DNA of 64,000 bases from Helicobacter sp. MIT 99-5507 (GCF_003364295.1 NZ_NXLO01000001.1:372001-436000); one strand, 5' to 3'. Positions 19,656 through 29,390 are shown, counted from the first letter of the stretch. Program-made: numbers and translations. The notes: generated by a model not told the origin, from the letters alone.

Positions 19656-21796
19656 GATTATTTATATTTCCAACAAATCGAGCATTAAATAATTTTTATA
19701 TAAATTATAAAGATAGCATACTACCAGATGCAACGACTATTGGAAGTTTTTTTGAAGAAATAATAATAGTAAATGGCAAATCAAAAATACCAAAAAAGCT
19801 AAGAAAAATCATACTTTGGGATATTATTAGTAGATTTGAAGTAGAAAAAATCGGATTTGATAAGACATTTTTGCGATTTTTAGAAAACTCATCATTTTTA
19901 TTTAACTTTTTTGATGAGATAGAATCTGCAAATATAGATATAAAAAATATCGATATTAGCGATACTTATGGAGATTATGAGGATCACTTAAGAATCCTAA
20001 ATAATATTTATAATGCTTATAAAAAAAGATTAGATGAACTAAATTTATATGATAATCCTACAGAATATAGACTAAATACCGCATATATAAAGTATTATAA
20101 ACATATTGAAATATATATCGATGGATTGCTTAGTAATAAAGATTTTAATCTAATAAAAGAGATAGCAAAATATAGCAATATAGATTTAATTTTTGAGTGT
20201 AGCAAATATAATAAAACTATTTTTGAGAAGCTTTTTAATCAAAGATTTAAAATAGATATAAAATATACAATAAGTATAAATACCAACAAAATAAAAGATC
20301 AAATATCACTAGATACAAAAAAGCCAAATATATCAATTTATAGTTTTTCACTGCGATTAAATCAAGCATTGCTTGTGATTGCAAAAATAAATGAATGGCT
20401 AAAAAATGGTATTGAAAATATTGCCGTAATACTTCCTAGTGAGGATTTTAAAAAATATTTAAAATTATTTGATAAAGCCAAGAATCTAAACTATGCAATG
20501 GGATTAGAAGATTCTAATACCATATCAAAAATACGAAATTTAGAGCTAAAAATAGATAATTCAAAATCAAAACTCTTAAATATTATAGAAAATATAGGCA
20601 CAATAAAAGAAAATCTAAAAGATGAATTATTAGAGCTAACTAGATTTGAAAATCTATTTGAAAACCTTGATTATAATGATATATTAGAATTTATTATCAA
20701 TAATATTAAAAATATAGATGACACACATGGCGGAAAAGTAAAAGTCATTGGAATCTTAGAGACTAGAGGAATTGCATTTGATAAAATTATTATTGTTGAT
20801 TTTAATGATGAATTTTTACCAAAAATAAATGACAATGATATTTTTATAAACTCTAATATAAGAAAAAGGGTAAATCTCCCTACAATAAATGATAAAGAGA
20901 ATCTCCAAAGACACTATTATGCAAATCTCATTAATAATGCAAATGAAGTATGTATCGCTTTTGATGCTAATAAGATTCGCTCTAATTTACTTGATGATTT
21001 TGAACTATATGATGTAATTGATGGAGAGAGTTTGTGGAGTTTTTTTCCAAAAAACTTACAAAAAGAATACAAAGAAGATGAAATCATCGCAAATTTTGAG
21101 GATAAGAATCTATCTGCTACAAAAATAAAAACTTTTTTAGATTGCAAACGAAAATTTTATTTTTGCTATATTGCAAAACTAGCTCCAGATGAAATCGATA
21201 TAGAAGATACAAGTGCATTTATAGGCAATGTAGTGCATGATATTTTAAAAGATTTAGGAGATGATTTTAAAATAGAATCTTTTAAAAAAGCTCTAAAAAT
21301 TAGAGAAATGAATATACTAAATAGAATAGATATGGAATCTTTAATATTTAAAATCAAGCCATTTATAGAATCTAATTATGAAATTTTGCAAAAAAATAGG
21401 CAGATATTAAATAGAGAGTTTGAATTTAAATATGATATTTTTGGATTTGCATTTAGCGGAAGAATAGATAGAATAGATAAAGATAAAAATGAAATACATA
21501 TCATTGACTATAAAATAAAAAATAATTTTGATATAAAAAAAGAGAGATATTTACAACTTCTAATATACAAAAAAGCTATTAGTGAGATTTATAAAGATTA
21601 TTATATAAAAGCTGCTTATTATGATGTATTGAATGATAAATTGCATTATATGGATAGCAAAGATGAGCAAGCAGAAGAAGAGATATTGCAAGAGGTATTG
21701 ACGCTACTAAAAATAAAAAATATAAACTTTGAAAAAACAAATAATAGCAGTATATGTCATTATTGTGATTATAAACATTTATGTGATATGTATTAA
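19652..21796 (+). CDS. addB: AddB-like recombination nuclease (PD-(D/E)XK)
   Basis: A 714-residue protein. The N-terminus lacks a Walker A motif, as in AddB. The middle has a UvrD-like GKVKVIGILETRGIAFDKII. The C-terminus is a PD-(D/E)XK nuclease: GRIDRIDKDKNEIHIIDYK. Cysteines at FLDCKRKFYF and CHYCDYKHLC match the iron-sulfur cluster of AddB. With an AddA encoded elsewhere it would process double-strand breaks. It is smaller than Bacillus AddB but near Helicobacter homologues. It ends convergently, overlapping the ATP-grasp gene by 4 bases. Confidence 0.8.
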   Translation: MRLFIFPTNRALNNFYINYKDSILPDATTIGSFFEEIIIVNGKSKIPKKLRKIILWDIISRFEVEKIGFDKTFLRFLENSSFLFNFFDEIESANIDIKNIDISDTYGDYEDHLRILNNIYNAYKKRLDELNLYDNPTEYRLNTAYIKYYKHIEIYIDGLLSNKDFNLIKEIAKYSNIDLIFECSKYNKTIFEKLFNQRFKIDIKYTISINTNKIKDQISLDTKKPNISIYSFSLRLNQALLVIAKINEWLKNGIENIAVILPSEDFKKYLKLFDKAKNLNYAMGLEDSNTISKIRNLELKIDNSKSKLLNIIENIGTIKENLKDELLELTRFENLFENLDYNDILEFIINNIKNIDDTHGGKVKVIGILETRGIAFDKIIIVDFNDEFLPKINDNDIFINSNIRKRVNLPTINDKENLQRHYYANLINNANEVCIAFDANKIRSNLLDDFELYDVIDGESLWSFFPKNLQKEYKEDEIIANFEDKNLSATKIKTFLDCKRKFYFCYIAKLAPDEIDIEDTSAFIGNVVHDILKDLGDDFKIESFKKALKIREMNILNRIDMESLIFKIKPFIESNYEILQKNRQILNREFEFKYDIFGFAFSGRIDRIDKDKNEIHIIDYKIKNNFDIKKERYLQLLIYKKAISEIYKDYYIKAAYYDVLNDKLHYMDSKDEQAEEEILQEVLTLLKIKNINFEKTNNSSICHYCDYKHLCDMY

Positions 21797-23055
21797 AACT
21801 TTATACAATTAGGCAATAAATCAATTTTATTTTGTAAGTCATGCTCATTTTTAGCAGATAAAAAAACAATACCTGCTTTATATTTAGAGGTATCATCGAT
21901 TATATCACCACTTTTTGCCCATATTATAGAATCTAGCAAATGCTCACCAAGCAAAGTTAAATCTATATTTTTAATTTTGCCTCGTTTATTGCTCATTATA
22001 CATGCTCTTGCAAAAAATCTTTTTGCATTAATATGATTTATAATCCCACCATTATATTGATATTTTTTAGGTATAAGAATCCTCCTATCAAGCACTTTAG
22101 ATTCTATAGAAGAAAAAATATTTGTGATTTTATCTTGATTATGTGCTTGGATACAAAGACTTGGATAGTCAATCCCGCAAGCTTGCGATACAAACTCATT
22201 ATACAAATCACCGCCCATTCTCCTACAAGATTCTACGATAAATGGCATTATTTCATTATTTTTATTCTTGTATAAAATGATTTGTGTATGAAAGATTCCA
22301 TCTTTTAGATTTAGGATTCTAGCAATTTGTTCTATTTGATTTATCACCTCTTTGATGATTTTTGAAGTAAATTTTTTACTTGTTGTTGTGCTAGATACAG
22401 CAAAAGGATTGAAACAATGCTCTTCATTATCATAAAAATAAAATACTACTTTTTGATTTTGCAAAATAACACTAAAGCCATGATTGCTACCATCTATAAA
22501 CTCTTCAACGACAATACGACTGCTTTTAGAATTCATAAATGCAAGTTGTAATTTTTCATACAAATATTCATTTGCATATGCGATATTTACGCCCTTGCCA
22601 GTAGCAAAATCAACAGGTTTAATAATAATTTTAGAATCTTTAAAATTATTTGTAATCTTTAAAATTGCTTCATTGATATTATCAAATCCCATTGCCTTGG
22701 GACAAGGAAGTTTATTTTCTTGTAAAAATTTACGCCATAAATCCTTATAGTGAATAATTTTTGCAGTCTCTAAAGTATCAAAATTACCAATTTTAAGCTT
22801 ATTTGCAACATAGCTACAAGTAAGAGTAGATACATCATCACAAGAACTAATAATTGCATCAATTTTTGATTTTTTTGCTAGTTCTAGCATAGAATCCATA
22901 TCGCTATAATCACACAAAATCACTTCATCTGCAAAACTATGCCCTAAATCATTTGGATTATTTCCACTTGTAATAACATAATATCCTAACATCTTAGCAG
23001 ATTTTATAGTAGGGATATCAGCAAACTTGCCACCTGCTATTAGTAGCTTTTTCAA
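21793..23055 (-). CDS. ATP-grasp ligase
   Basis: A 420-residue ATP-grasp protein similar in layout to the second copy at 35627. The N-terminal fold is MKKLLIAGGKFADIPTIKSA. The ATP-binding region holds IIIKPVDFATGKGVNIA and VVEEFIDGSNHGFSV, and the metal-binding end is FIVESCRRMGGDLYNEF. Such enzymes couple a carboxylate to an amine through an acyl phosphate. In a glycan locus it may ligate an amino acid or acyl group to an aminosugar or carrier. It is the last gene of a minus-strand operon; no G-run is present. Confidence 0.8.
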   Translation of the reverse strand: MKKLLIAGGKFADIPTIKSAKMLGYYVITSGNNPNDLGHSFADEVILCDYSDMDSMLELAKKSKIDAIISSCDDVSTLTCSYVANKLKIGNFDTLETAKIIHYKDLWRKFLQENKLPCPKAMGFDNINEAILKITNNFKDSKIIIKPVDFATGKGVNIAYANEYLYEKLQLAFMNSKSSRIVVEEFIDGSNHGFSVILQNQKVVFYFYDNEEHCFNPFAVSSTTTSKKFTSKIIKEVINQIEQIARILNLKDGIFHTQIILYKNKNNEIMPFIVESCRRMGGDLYNEFVSQACGIDYPSLCIQAHNQDKITNIFSSIESKVLDRRILIPKKYQYNGGIINHINAKRFFARACIMSNKRGKIKNIDLTLLGEHLLDSIIWAKSGDIIDDTSKYKAGIVFLSAKNEHDLQNKIDLLPNCIKF

Positions 23056-23084
23056 AATCTCTCCAGCATATAAATTGATTATTA

Positions 23085-24092
23085 TTAAATTTTATTTAAT
23101 ATATATTCTCTATCCTTTTTATCGCTACCATCACAAAAACTTTCATCGTTACAAGTAAGACAAGGTTTTGGTTTTTTGGAATATAAAAATAAAATTTTTC
23201 TATAAATATAATTCTTTGTATAAATTTCTTCTATAGTTTGATTTTGTATGCTTCCTATGTGATTATTTTGTGTTGGAAAAATATTACAACATAAATACGC
23301 ATAACCCAAAAAATCAAAAAATATTTCTCTAAATACACGAACACACGGATTAATCCTATTATTAATACTCAAAGTTTTCACAACCCCCCCCCTATCACTT
23401 CCAATATCACTCCAATTTATAGTATTAACTTGTAATATAAAATTATCGATTTTACATTCAGTAGTGATGCTATGACTTGGATTAATTGAAATTTGTGGAA
23501 TAGAAATATCTAGTTTTTTATAAAATTGATTGATTTTTTCTAATGATATATCATCACAATATATTTCATTTGGCTTTGTATGCAATGTAATATTTATACG
23601 GTTAAGGCCAGCGTTTATTAAATTTTCTAGCATTTCAATATCCAAATAATCACCATTTGAATTAAAATGAATAAAAGCATTTGTAGCCCTTTTTAAATCA
23701 GAAATATGTCGTAATATATGCGGGTCAAGCAATGGCTCATTATAATAATTTAAGCAAATGCTTGAATTGAATTCTAAAGATTCTAGATTCTTAAGTAATT
23801 TATTAAAAATACTGCTATCAATGAGATGTGATTTATCATTGCGTTTATATGTAGATACAGGGCAGTATAAACATTTTCTATTACAAAAACCGCTAGTTTC
23901 AAGATTAAAAATAGAAACAAATTCTTTAAAAATTTGTTTTTGTAAATTTTTGTCATCGATACTTTTAAAGAGATAAGCAATATCCTTAAAATGATTTAAA
24001 TGATGATTTAAAAGCTTCTTCCAGTAAAATCTCCCAGGAGTTTTATTTAGCGGGATACAATCATCACTAAAATACAATTCATAATCTTTCAT
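23085..24092 (-). CDS. Radical SAM/SPASM protein, phase-variable, in frame
   Basis: A 335-residue radical SAM protein: cluster motif CNRKCLYC (~residue 73), YYNEPLLDPHIL as the GGEP-equivalent, and a SPASM-type Cys set CVRVF, CCNIFPT, CLTCNDESFC. The combination suggests modification of a small substrate in the glycan pathway; the target is unknown. A G9 run at 23384-23392 encodes DRGGVV near residue 235 and is in frame now. If the upstream radical SAM gene is in its full-length register, the two genes overlap by 14 bases, so translation is probably coupled. Confidence 0.82.
   Translation of the reverse strand: MKDYELYFSDDCIPLNKTPGRFYWKKLLNHHLNHFKDIAYLFKSIDDKNLQKQIFKEFVSIFNLETSGFCNRKCLYCPVSTYKRNDKSHLIDSSIFNKLLKNLESLEFNSSICLNYYNEPLLDPHILRHISDLKRATNAFIHFNSNGDYLDIEMLENLINAGLNRINITLHTKPNEIYCDDISLEKINQFYKKLDISIPQISINPSHSITTECKIDNFILQVNTINWSDIGSDRGGVVKTLSINNRINPCVRVFREIFFDFLGYAYLCCNIFPTQNNHIGSIQNQTIEEIYTKNYIYRKILFLYSKKPKPCLTCNDESFCDGSDKKDREYILNKI
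23384..23392 (-). repeat. C9 run (G9 coding) in a radical SAM gene, in frame
   Basis: Encodes GG in SDRGGVVKT two thirds into the gene. A slip would remove the SPASM cysteines. Confidence 0.9.
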
Positions 24093-25184
24093 CTCTGTCC
24101 TTTGTGGTAATATAGATATTTCTTAGTTTATTGATATGTTTTTGCAATGTTGTTGTAGAAGCTTGTTCTGGATATTGACAAAATCTACATACACAAATAC
24201 TATCTCTTTTACCCTGCAAATGCTTTAAGCGCAATTCATATAATCTTTTGAAATAAGGGGGGGGGTCGTGCTAGTTTTATCATCCCATATATCTTTAAGA
24301 TTATGAGTATAGATATTTCCGAGCTTGATTCTACCTTGATAATCCGCACAACACGGACTTACATCGCCATTACTATGTATTAAAAGTTGATAAAAAATAT
24401 TTGGACAAATATTGTAAGTAGATGATAATTTATGCCCATATTGATGTGTGATTATGGACTTTTCTTTTTTTTCTTTACTTAAATTAATTTTTAGTGAATC
24501 GCTTACATCAATTCCATACCAAATGTTTGCAACACCATCAAGAAAAATGCTATCACAATAATCACCAAATATATCAAGAAATCTTTGACAATCATCTTTG
24601 CTAAAATAATCTTTATTCATTTTAATATGAATATGGCAGTTATGCCCTGTTTTATCTGCATATTGAGTTTTGTATTGATAAAAGTATTTTATGTTTTCAA
24701 CAATTTTAGAAAAACTTATTTTTCTATGTGAAAAAGTTTTATAAGCAGAATCTTCTAGTCCATAAATACTAAAATGTATCTGGTCTAATCCTGCTTCAAT
24801 GATACTATTGCTTAAATTGTTTGACAATAAGCTTGCATTGCTGGTAGTCGCAATACGTTGTGCAACATTGGAATCTTTTAGCAAAGCCACCATTTGTGGA
24901 AAATATTTATTTAAAAGTGGCTCCCCAAACCCGTGAAGATGAATCATCTTTATTGGATTTTTAAACTCCTTTAGCTGTGTGATGATAATCTTCAATGTCT
25001 CCAAACTCATTTGCGATAAATTCATTGATTTTAGAGCATCTCTATTGCTTTGAAAACAAAACTCACATTTAAAATTACATATGCTACTTGGGTCAATATA
25101 CATTGTGATTGGCTGCGTGAGCGGTAATAATTCAATAAGTGGTTTTCTATCTTTGCTATATGGCTGTCTAAATTCTGCTTTCAT
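24079..25184 (-). CDS. Radical SAM/SPASM protein truncated by a poly-C run
   Basis: A radical SAM protein: CNFKCEFC (~residue 36), HGFGEPLLNKYF as SAM motif, then CPNIFYQLLIHSNGDVSPCC in the SPASM region. At the present C9 (coding strand) it ends at 24225 after 319 residues with a short wrong tail. With C10 it continues through a further CVCRFCQYPEQ Cys cluster to TGA 24079-24081, giving 368 residues and overlapping the next start by 14 bases. The missing Cys are probable auxiliary-cluster ligands, so the present form is likely inactive or altered. It is the only tract here that is C-rich on the coding strand. Confidence 0.85.
24257..24265 (-). repeat. G9 run on plus strand (C9 coding), out of register
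   Basis: C9 truncates the radical SAM protein; C10 adds 49 residues with three more cysteines. Confidence 0.9.
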
Positions 25185-25207
25185 AAAAATTCCTCATAAT
25201 AAAATAA

Positions 25208-26479
25208 TCAAATAAAAAACATAACACTTTCTGTTAATCCGCTTGAATAGTGCCTAAAATACATCTTATAATCGCATCTTATGCTAAAAACTAGCTCTGG
25301 GATCTTATAAAAATCATCAAAGCTATGATATACGCATATAGCAATCATTGGACGATATTTTGTGATAAATCTTTGCATTCCTTTTAAAGCCTCTATTTCT
25401 ACACTCTCAATATCAACCTTAATTAACATCAACCCCCCCCCATCTAGCACAGAATCCAATATCTCTATCTTCCCTTCTTGCAAAAGTGTATCGAGTTTGC
25501 AAAGTTGTATTTCAAAGTGATTGTTTAAATTATTCATCTTATTTATATCGCTTATTATATGTCCTGAAGTGCTATCGCTACAAAAAAATGTGAGATCATC
25601 TGTGTTTGCAAGTCCAACATTAAATCCCTTTGTATTTTTAAGTTTAGATTCTATATTCTGCTTTGCGATAATAAAATTTTGCCTATCTGGCTCGAAATAA
25701 TAAATATATTGATATAGATTGTTTCTTTTTACGAACTCTAAACTGGTCTCACCCCTATAAGCACCAATGTCAAAGAAATATCTTACATTATCAATATCAT
25801 AAAAATCTTCAAAATACTGCTCTTGTGGAATAAAATCAAAATCTTTCATAAATGAATAATCACTATTTAGTCTAAAGTTTATAATTTTTTCAAATTGACT
25901 TTTAGATTCTTCATCTTGCAATCTATCAAAAATCTCTTGATATTTATTTTTATGATTTAGATAGTCAAGTCTAAAGTCTTCCCAAGTGCTAACATTTTTG
26001 TGCAAGTGATTGCATTTAAAAGCATCAAAAAATTCTAACTCTAATAATTTTAGATTTGCAGATTCTCTTGAAGCTCTCTGTAATGCAAAATAATCAATAT
26101 ATTCTAAATCAATCAAAGTAGAATCATTAGATATAGATTGTATTTTTGCAATAGCACTTTTAGTCTGTGATGTAACTACTACTACTACTTTTATACAAAG
26201 TGGTGATTTATCGATTGATTTATTGGATAGACTGTGTGGTACTAAATCATTTACCTTTATTATGGGTATTTTATAATCTTTGACTTCATAATATTGATTG
26301 GTTGTAAAATCATCTATGATTCCATCACATTCAATTTTATTATCTAAAAGAACTTTTATGATATTTTTTGAATATTGGTTATGTCCAAAAATATAACGTT
26401 TAAAACTAGTATCTTTATGATTAAAAAAAGAGTTGAAAAATAACGTAGCTAAGTTATTATCTGTTTTATAGATTTTCAT
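25208..26479 (-). CDS. FkbM-family methyltransferase with N-terminal extension, phase-variable, in frame
   Basis: A 423-residue protein. The first ~200 residues have a Rossmann-like start (RYIFGHNQYSKNIIKVL), as in proteins that carry a nucleotide-binding module before FkbM. The C-terminal FkbM domain has YFFDIGAYRGETSLEF, IYYFEPDRQNF, MLIKVDIESVEIEALKG and AICVYHSFDDFY. A G9 run at 25433 encodes LDGGGLML just before the DIE motif and is in frame. The N-terminal part also holds five consecutive Val codons made of ACT repeats on the plus strand (26176-26190). It overlaps the oxidoreductase stop by four bases. Confidence 0.85.
   Translation of the reverse strand: MKIYKTDNNLATLFFNSFFNHKDTSFKRYIFGHNQYSKNIIKVLLDNKIECDGIIDDFTTNQYYEVKDYKIPIIKVNDLVPHSLSNKSIDKSPLCIKVVVVVTSQTKSAIAKIQSISNDSTLIDLEYIDYFALQRASRESANLKLLELEFFDAFKCNHLHKNVSTWEDFRLDYLNHKNKYQEIFDRLQDEESKSQFEKIINFRLNSDYSFMKDFDFIPQEQYFEDFYDIDNVRYFFDIGAYRGETSLEFVKRNNLYQYIYYFEPDRQNFIIAKQNIESKLKNTKGFNVGLANTDDLTFFCSDSTSGHIISDINKMNNLNNHFEIQLCKLDTLLQEGKIEILDSVLDGGGLMLIKVDIESVEIEALKGMQRFITKYRPMIAICVYHSFDDFYKIPELVFSIRCDYKMYFRHYSSGLTESVMFFI
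25433..25441 (-). repeat. C9 run (G9 coding) in the FkbM domain, in frame
   Basis: Encodes three glycines just upstream of the IKVDIE motif. A slip would delete the last ~75 residues of the catalytic domain. Confidence 0.9.
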
Positions 26480-27624
26480 TTATCTACCTCCATATTTCTA
26501 TAATCAATCTCAACGATATTATTTTTTTGTGCCGATAATGTAGCACTCTCAAAAAACAATAATCCTTCTTTTGATTCACCTAAACCAAAAATATAAGGCG
26601 AAGTAGAATCTATGCCATTTTTAAAATTTACAAGGCTTATGGCAATATCATAATAATAATTCGCAAAGGCTTCCAAAAAACCTTGTGGATGTCCTGCCTT
26701 AAATCGATTATAGCGGGCAAGTGAAGCAATTTTTAGATTTGGTGATGCCCTATCTTTTATGATTCTTTCTCCAGATTGGGTATTGAGTATTAATTCTTCG
26801 CTATTACTTTGCAACCACTCGCAACTAGATTTAGAACCAAAGATTCTAAGTTTTAGTCCATTTCTATGACCTAATGCACACTTTGAAAACCACATATTTA
26901 CCGATATATTATCTTCATAAGTGGCAAAAATATTTACATTATCAATGATATTTTTAAAATTCCCACAACCATTATATTTACTATATACATTAAGTGCTTT
27001 TTTATGGGTTAAAAAATAAATTAGATTATGGCAATGTATCCCTAAATCAAGTGAAATAATAGGTATTATTCCATCAGTTAATCGCCAACTCTGTGGAATC
27101 TTTACCTCGCCATTATCATTCTTGCAAATAAAACTTTCCTGTGGCATTTCAATATTTATTTGAAAAATATCTCCAAATTCGCCATTTTCTATCATATATC
27201 TCAATTCACGAATCATAGGATAACCAGTATAATTATAAATCACCGCCAAAAAAATATTTTTATCTTGCAATGCAGCGGCGATCTCTTTGGCTTCATTAAG
27301 ATTCCTGCAAAGCGTTTTCTCAACAACAACAGCATATCCATATCTTATACAATCAAGCAATATTTGTTTATGCGTAGGAGTTGGAGTAAGAATGCAAATA
27401 GCATCAATTTTACCCTGCTCTATTTTCAATAAATCCTTATAATCATCATAGATTCTAATATTGCTATCCCATAGGTATGCTGTCTTATGATTAATCTCTT
27501 TGTTTGTGCTAAAACAAGCACAACAGATTTCAAATTTATTATCCATACGAGTAGATACAAAATGCGTATAACCAATAGCAGAATCACAGCTGCCACCGAT
27601 GAATCCTAGCCTTAATATAGACAT
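26476..27624 (-). CDS. Gfo/Idh/MocA-family oxidoreductase
   Basis: A 382-residue NAD(P)-dependent sugar dehydrogenase-like protein. The N-terminal Rossmann motif is LGFIGGSCDSAIGY, a slight variant of GxGxxG, followed by DAICILTPTPTHKQ and the family lysine motif VVEKTLCRN (EKP-like, with T for P). The C-terminal substrate domain has DLGIHCHNLIYFL with the active-site His. Relatives oxidise or reduce nucleotide sugars or inositol. It heads the minus-strand operon and lies next to the inverted-repeat promoter region. No G-run is present. Confidence 0.85.
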   Translation of the reverse strand: MSILRLGFIGGSCDSAIGYTHFVSTRMDNKFEICCACFSTNKEINHKTAYLWDSNIRIYDDYKDLLKIEQGKIDAICILTPTPTHKQILLDCIRYGYAVVVEKTLCRNLNEAKEIAAALQDKNIFLAVIYNYTGYPMIRELRYMIENGEFGDIFQINIEMPQESFICKNDNGEVKIPQSWRLTDGIIPIISLDLGIHCHNLIYFLTHKKALNVYSKYNGCGNFKNIIDNVNIFATYEDNISVNMWFSKCALGHRNGLKLRIFGSKSSCEWLQSNSEELILNTQSGERIIKDRASPNLKIASLARYNRFKAGHPQGFLEAFANYYYDIAISLVNFKNGIDSTSPYIFGLGESKEGLLFFESATLSAQKNNIVEIDYRNMEVDK

Positions 27625-27643
27625 AAATACTCTTTAAAAATTT

Positions 27644-27839
27644 TGAAAATAGAAATTTTCAAACTATAAATATTAAGGTTAATAATGCTTGTTTTTTATA
27701 GATAAAATAATGCTTTGGTAGATAAATAAAAAAATATAAATATATTTACATTAATCATTTTTCAAGTATAATTTGAACTCATTATTTTAGAAAAATAACG
27801 ATTTATACGAGGTGGATAGTTTGAAAATTTCTATTTTCA
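27644..27839. repeat. Perfect 24-bp inverted repeat bracketing a divergent promoter region
   Basis: The arms at 27644-27667 and 27816-27839 are exact complements. Weaker matching continues outward for about 15 bases (CTTTAAAAATTTT against TTTTAAAAGTTGT). The 148-base interior holds a TATAAT at 27767-27772 pointing right. The repeat lies between the divergent Gfo/Idh and formyltransferase operons. This is the layout of an invertible promoter; it could also be a binding site pair or a duplication. No invertase gene is adjacent. Confidence 0.7.
27767..27772 (+). promoter_or_regulatory. -10 box inside the inverted-repeat segment
   Basis: TATAAT, about 118 bases before the formyltransferase ATG, facing the plus-strand glycan operon. 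No equally good -10 is seen for the minus-strand operon inside the segment. Confidence 0.5.
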
Positions 27840-27889
27840 CAACTTTTAAAAAATCAAAAAATATAACCAAATCTTAGAGAATATTTTGT

Positions 27890-28696
27890 ATGAAAATTTT
27901 TATATTAACTGATAATTATGATATTTTTTTACCAATTTATGATGTGATAAAAAATAATATTAAAAAAGATATAGATATAAAATATTTTTGTAATCCTACT
28001 TCAAAAAATAAATTTAAAGACTTTGATTTTATAAAGCAAAAAAATATCAAAGATGATTATAACGATTTGCTTAAATTTGATATTGGATTTTCAATCCATA
28101 GCAAGATGATATTTCCAAAAGAGCTAGTAGAAACAATCCCTTGTTTCAATCTCCACCCTGGTTTTAATCCTCATAATAGAGGTATATTCCCACATGTATT
28201 TTCTATCATAAATAAGCTAAAAGCAGGTGCTTCACTCCATATTATGGATTCTAAAATTGATAATGGCAAAATAATAGATAGAGAAGAAGTTGCTATAAAA
28301 TCATATGATGATAGCTTAAGTTTATATAAAAAGATTCTAAATTTAGAAGTAAAAATTTTTAGACGCAATCTAGATTCTATTATCAATAAAACATATAAAT
28401 TTATAGACATAGATTACAAGCACTCAAATTACAATTCTATGAATGATTTTAAAAATCTATGCAAAATAAACCTAGATAAGATTCTAACGATGCAAGAAGC
28501 GATAGATTATCTTAGAGCATTAAGCCACAAACCATACAAAAATGCCTATTTTATTGATAAAAATGGAGATAAAATATTTGTTTCTTTAAAATTACAAAAA
28601 GATAATATTATCAAAAATCCTACTATGGGGGGGGGTTGTCTCAAAAATAGAATCTTAGATAAAAGATTCAATCTCCTCCTTAAAAAGAGTGCTTAA
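27890..28696 (+). CDS. Sugar N-formyltransferase (WlaRD/VioF type)
   Basis: A 268-residue formyltransferase of the Fmt fold. The catalytic stretch CFNLHPGFNPHNRGIFPHVF (~residues 85-104) holds the Asn-x-His pair, and ASLHIMDSKIDNGKIIDREE holds the downstream Asp. The length and HPGFNP-NRG pattern fit dTDP-4-amino-4,6-dideoxyhexose N-formyltransferases, which use N10-formyl-tetrahydrofolate. The last residues follow a G9 run (TMGGGCLKN). At G9 the stop TAA directly abuts the next ATG. It is the first gene of the long plus-strand glycan operon. Confidence 0.82.
   Translation: MKIFILTDNYDIFLPIYDVIKNNIKKDIDIKYFCNPTSKNKFKDFDFIKQKNIKDDYNDLLKFDIGFSIHSKMIFPKELVETIPCFNLHPGFNPHNRGIFPHVFSIINKLKAGASLHIMDSKIDNGKIIDREEVAIKSYDDSLSLYKKILNLEVKIFRRNLDSIINKTYKFIDIDYKHSNYNSMNDFKNLCKINLDKILTMQEAIDYLRALSHKPYKNAYFIDKNGDKIFVSLKLQKDNIIKNPTMGGGCLKNRILDKRFNLLLKKSA
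28627..28635 (+). repeat. G9 run at the 3' end of the formyltransferase gene
   Basis: At G9 the stop is TAA immediately followed by ATG of the next gene. G8 gives a short tail VVSKIES; G10 stops within six codons. Confidence 0.9.
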
Positions 28697-29299
28697 ATGT
28701 CACACTTAAGCATTGATGAATTAAAACAATTACAAATTAAACTTCCTAAAAACCCACAAAATATTCTAGTATCCAAAAAAGCAAGCCTCTATAACACGCA
28801 TTTAATGGAATTTAGCAATAATATAAGAATAGATGATTTTGCAATATTAAGCGGTGCTATAAAATTAGAAAGTTTTATTCATATTGCTGCATTTGTGGCA
28901 CTTTATGGTGGTAAAAATGGAATTGAAATAAGCGAATTTTGCACTATATCACCAAAAGCTACTATATTTGCAAGCAATGATGATTTCAGCGGAAATGCTC
29001 TAATTAGTGGTGTTGTAGATTCTAGATTCTGCAATACAACATACAAAAAAGTCCTTTTAAAAAAACATACACAAATATGCTCAAATGCTACTATATTGCC
29101 TGATGTAGTATGCGGTATTGGTAGTGTGCTTGGGGCATTTTCTCTGCTAAAAAGTAATATCAATGAATTTGAAATCTTTGCTGGAATCCCTGCAAAAAAG
29201 ATTGGCTCTAGAGCAAAAAAGATTTTAGAATTAGAAATAGCATTTAAAAAAGATTTCGCCAAAAATACCATGTATGGGGGGGGGGATTCCAAAATATAA
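28697..29299 (+). CDS. Hexapeptide acyltransferase, paralogue 1
   Basis: A 200-residue left-handed beta-helix acyltransferase. Hexapeptide turns run from IRIDDFAILSGAI through ISEFCTISPKATIFASNDDFSGN to SVLGAFSLLKS and a terminal FAGIPAKKIGSRAKKILELE. It is paralogous to the genes at 31734, 35046 and 38493. These enzymes O- or N-acylate sugars. The typical active-site His is not obvious in this copy (FIHIAAFVALYGG). The gene ends on a G10 run giving GGGDSKI. At G11 or G8 the frame would instead run on through a hydrophobic stretch and past the ACP start. Confidence 0.82.
   Translation: MSHLSIDELKQLQIKLPKNPQNILVSKKASLYNTHLMEFSNNIRIDDFAILSGAIKLESFIHIAAFVALYGGKNGIEISEFCTISPKATIFASNDDFSGNALISGVVDSRFCNTTYKKVLLKKHTQICSNATILPDVVCGIGSVLGAFSLLKSNINEFEIFAGIPAKKIGSRAKKILELEIAFKKDFAKNTMYGGGDSKI
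29276..29285 (+). repeat. G10 run at the 3' end of acyltransferase 1
   Basis: G10 and G9 stop within ten codons. G11 and G8 add about 45 codons rich in Phe, Ile, Leu and Tyr. Confidence 0.9.
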
Positions 29300-29390
29300 A
29301 ATCCCTTAATCCCTACTTCTATCTTTATATTTTTAGACTTTTTATCTCTTTCTTCATATTTTTTATCTCAAATAAAAGGAAAAAAGCAAA

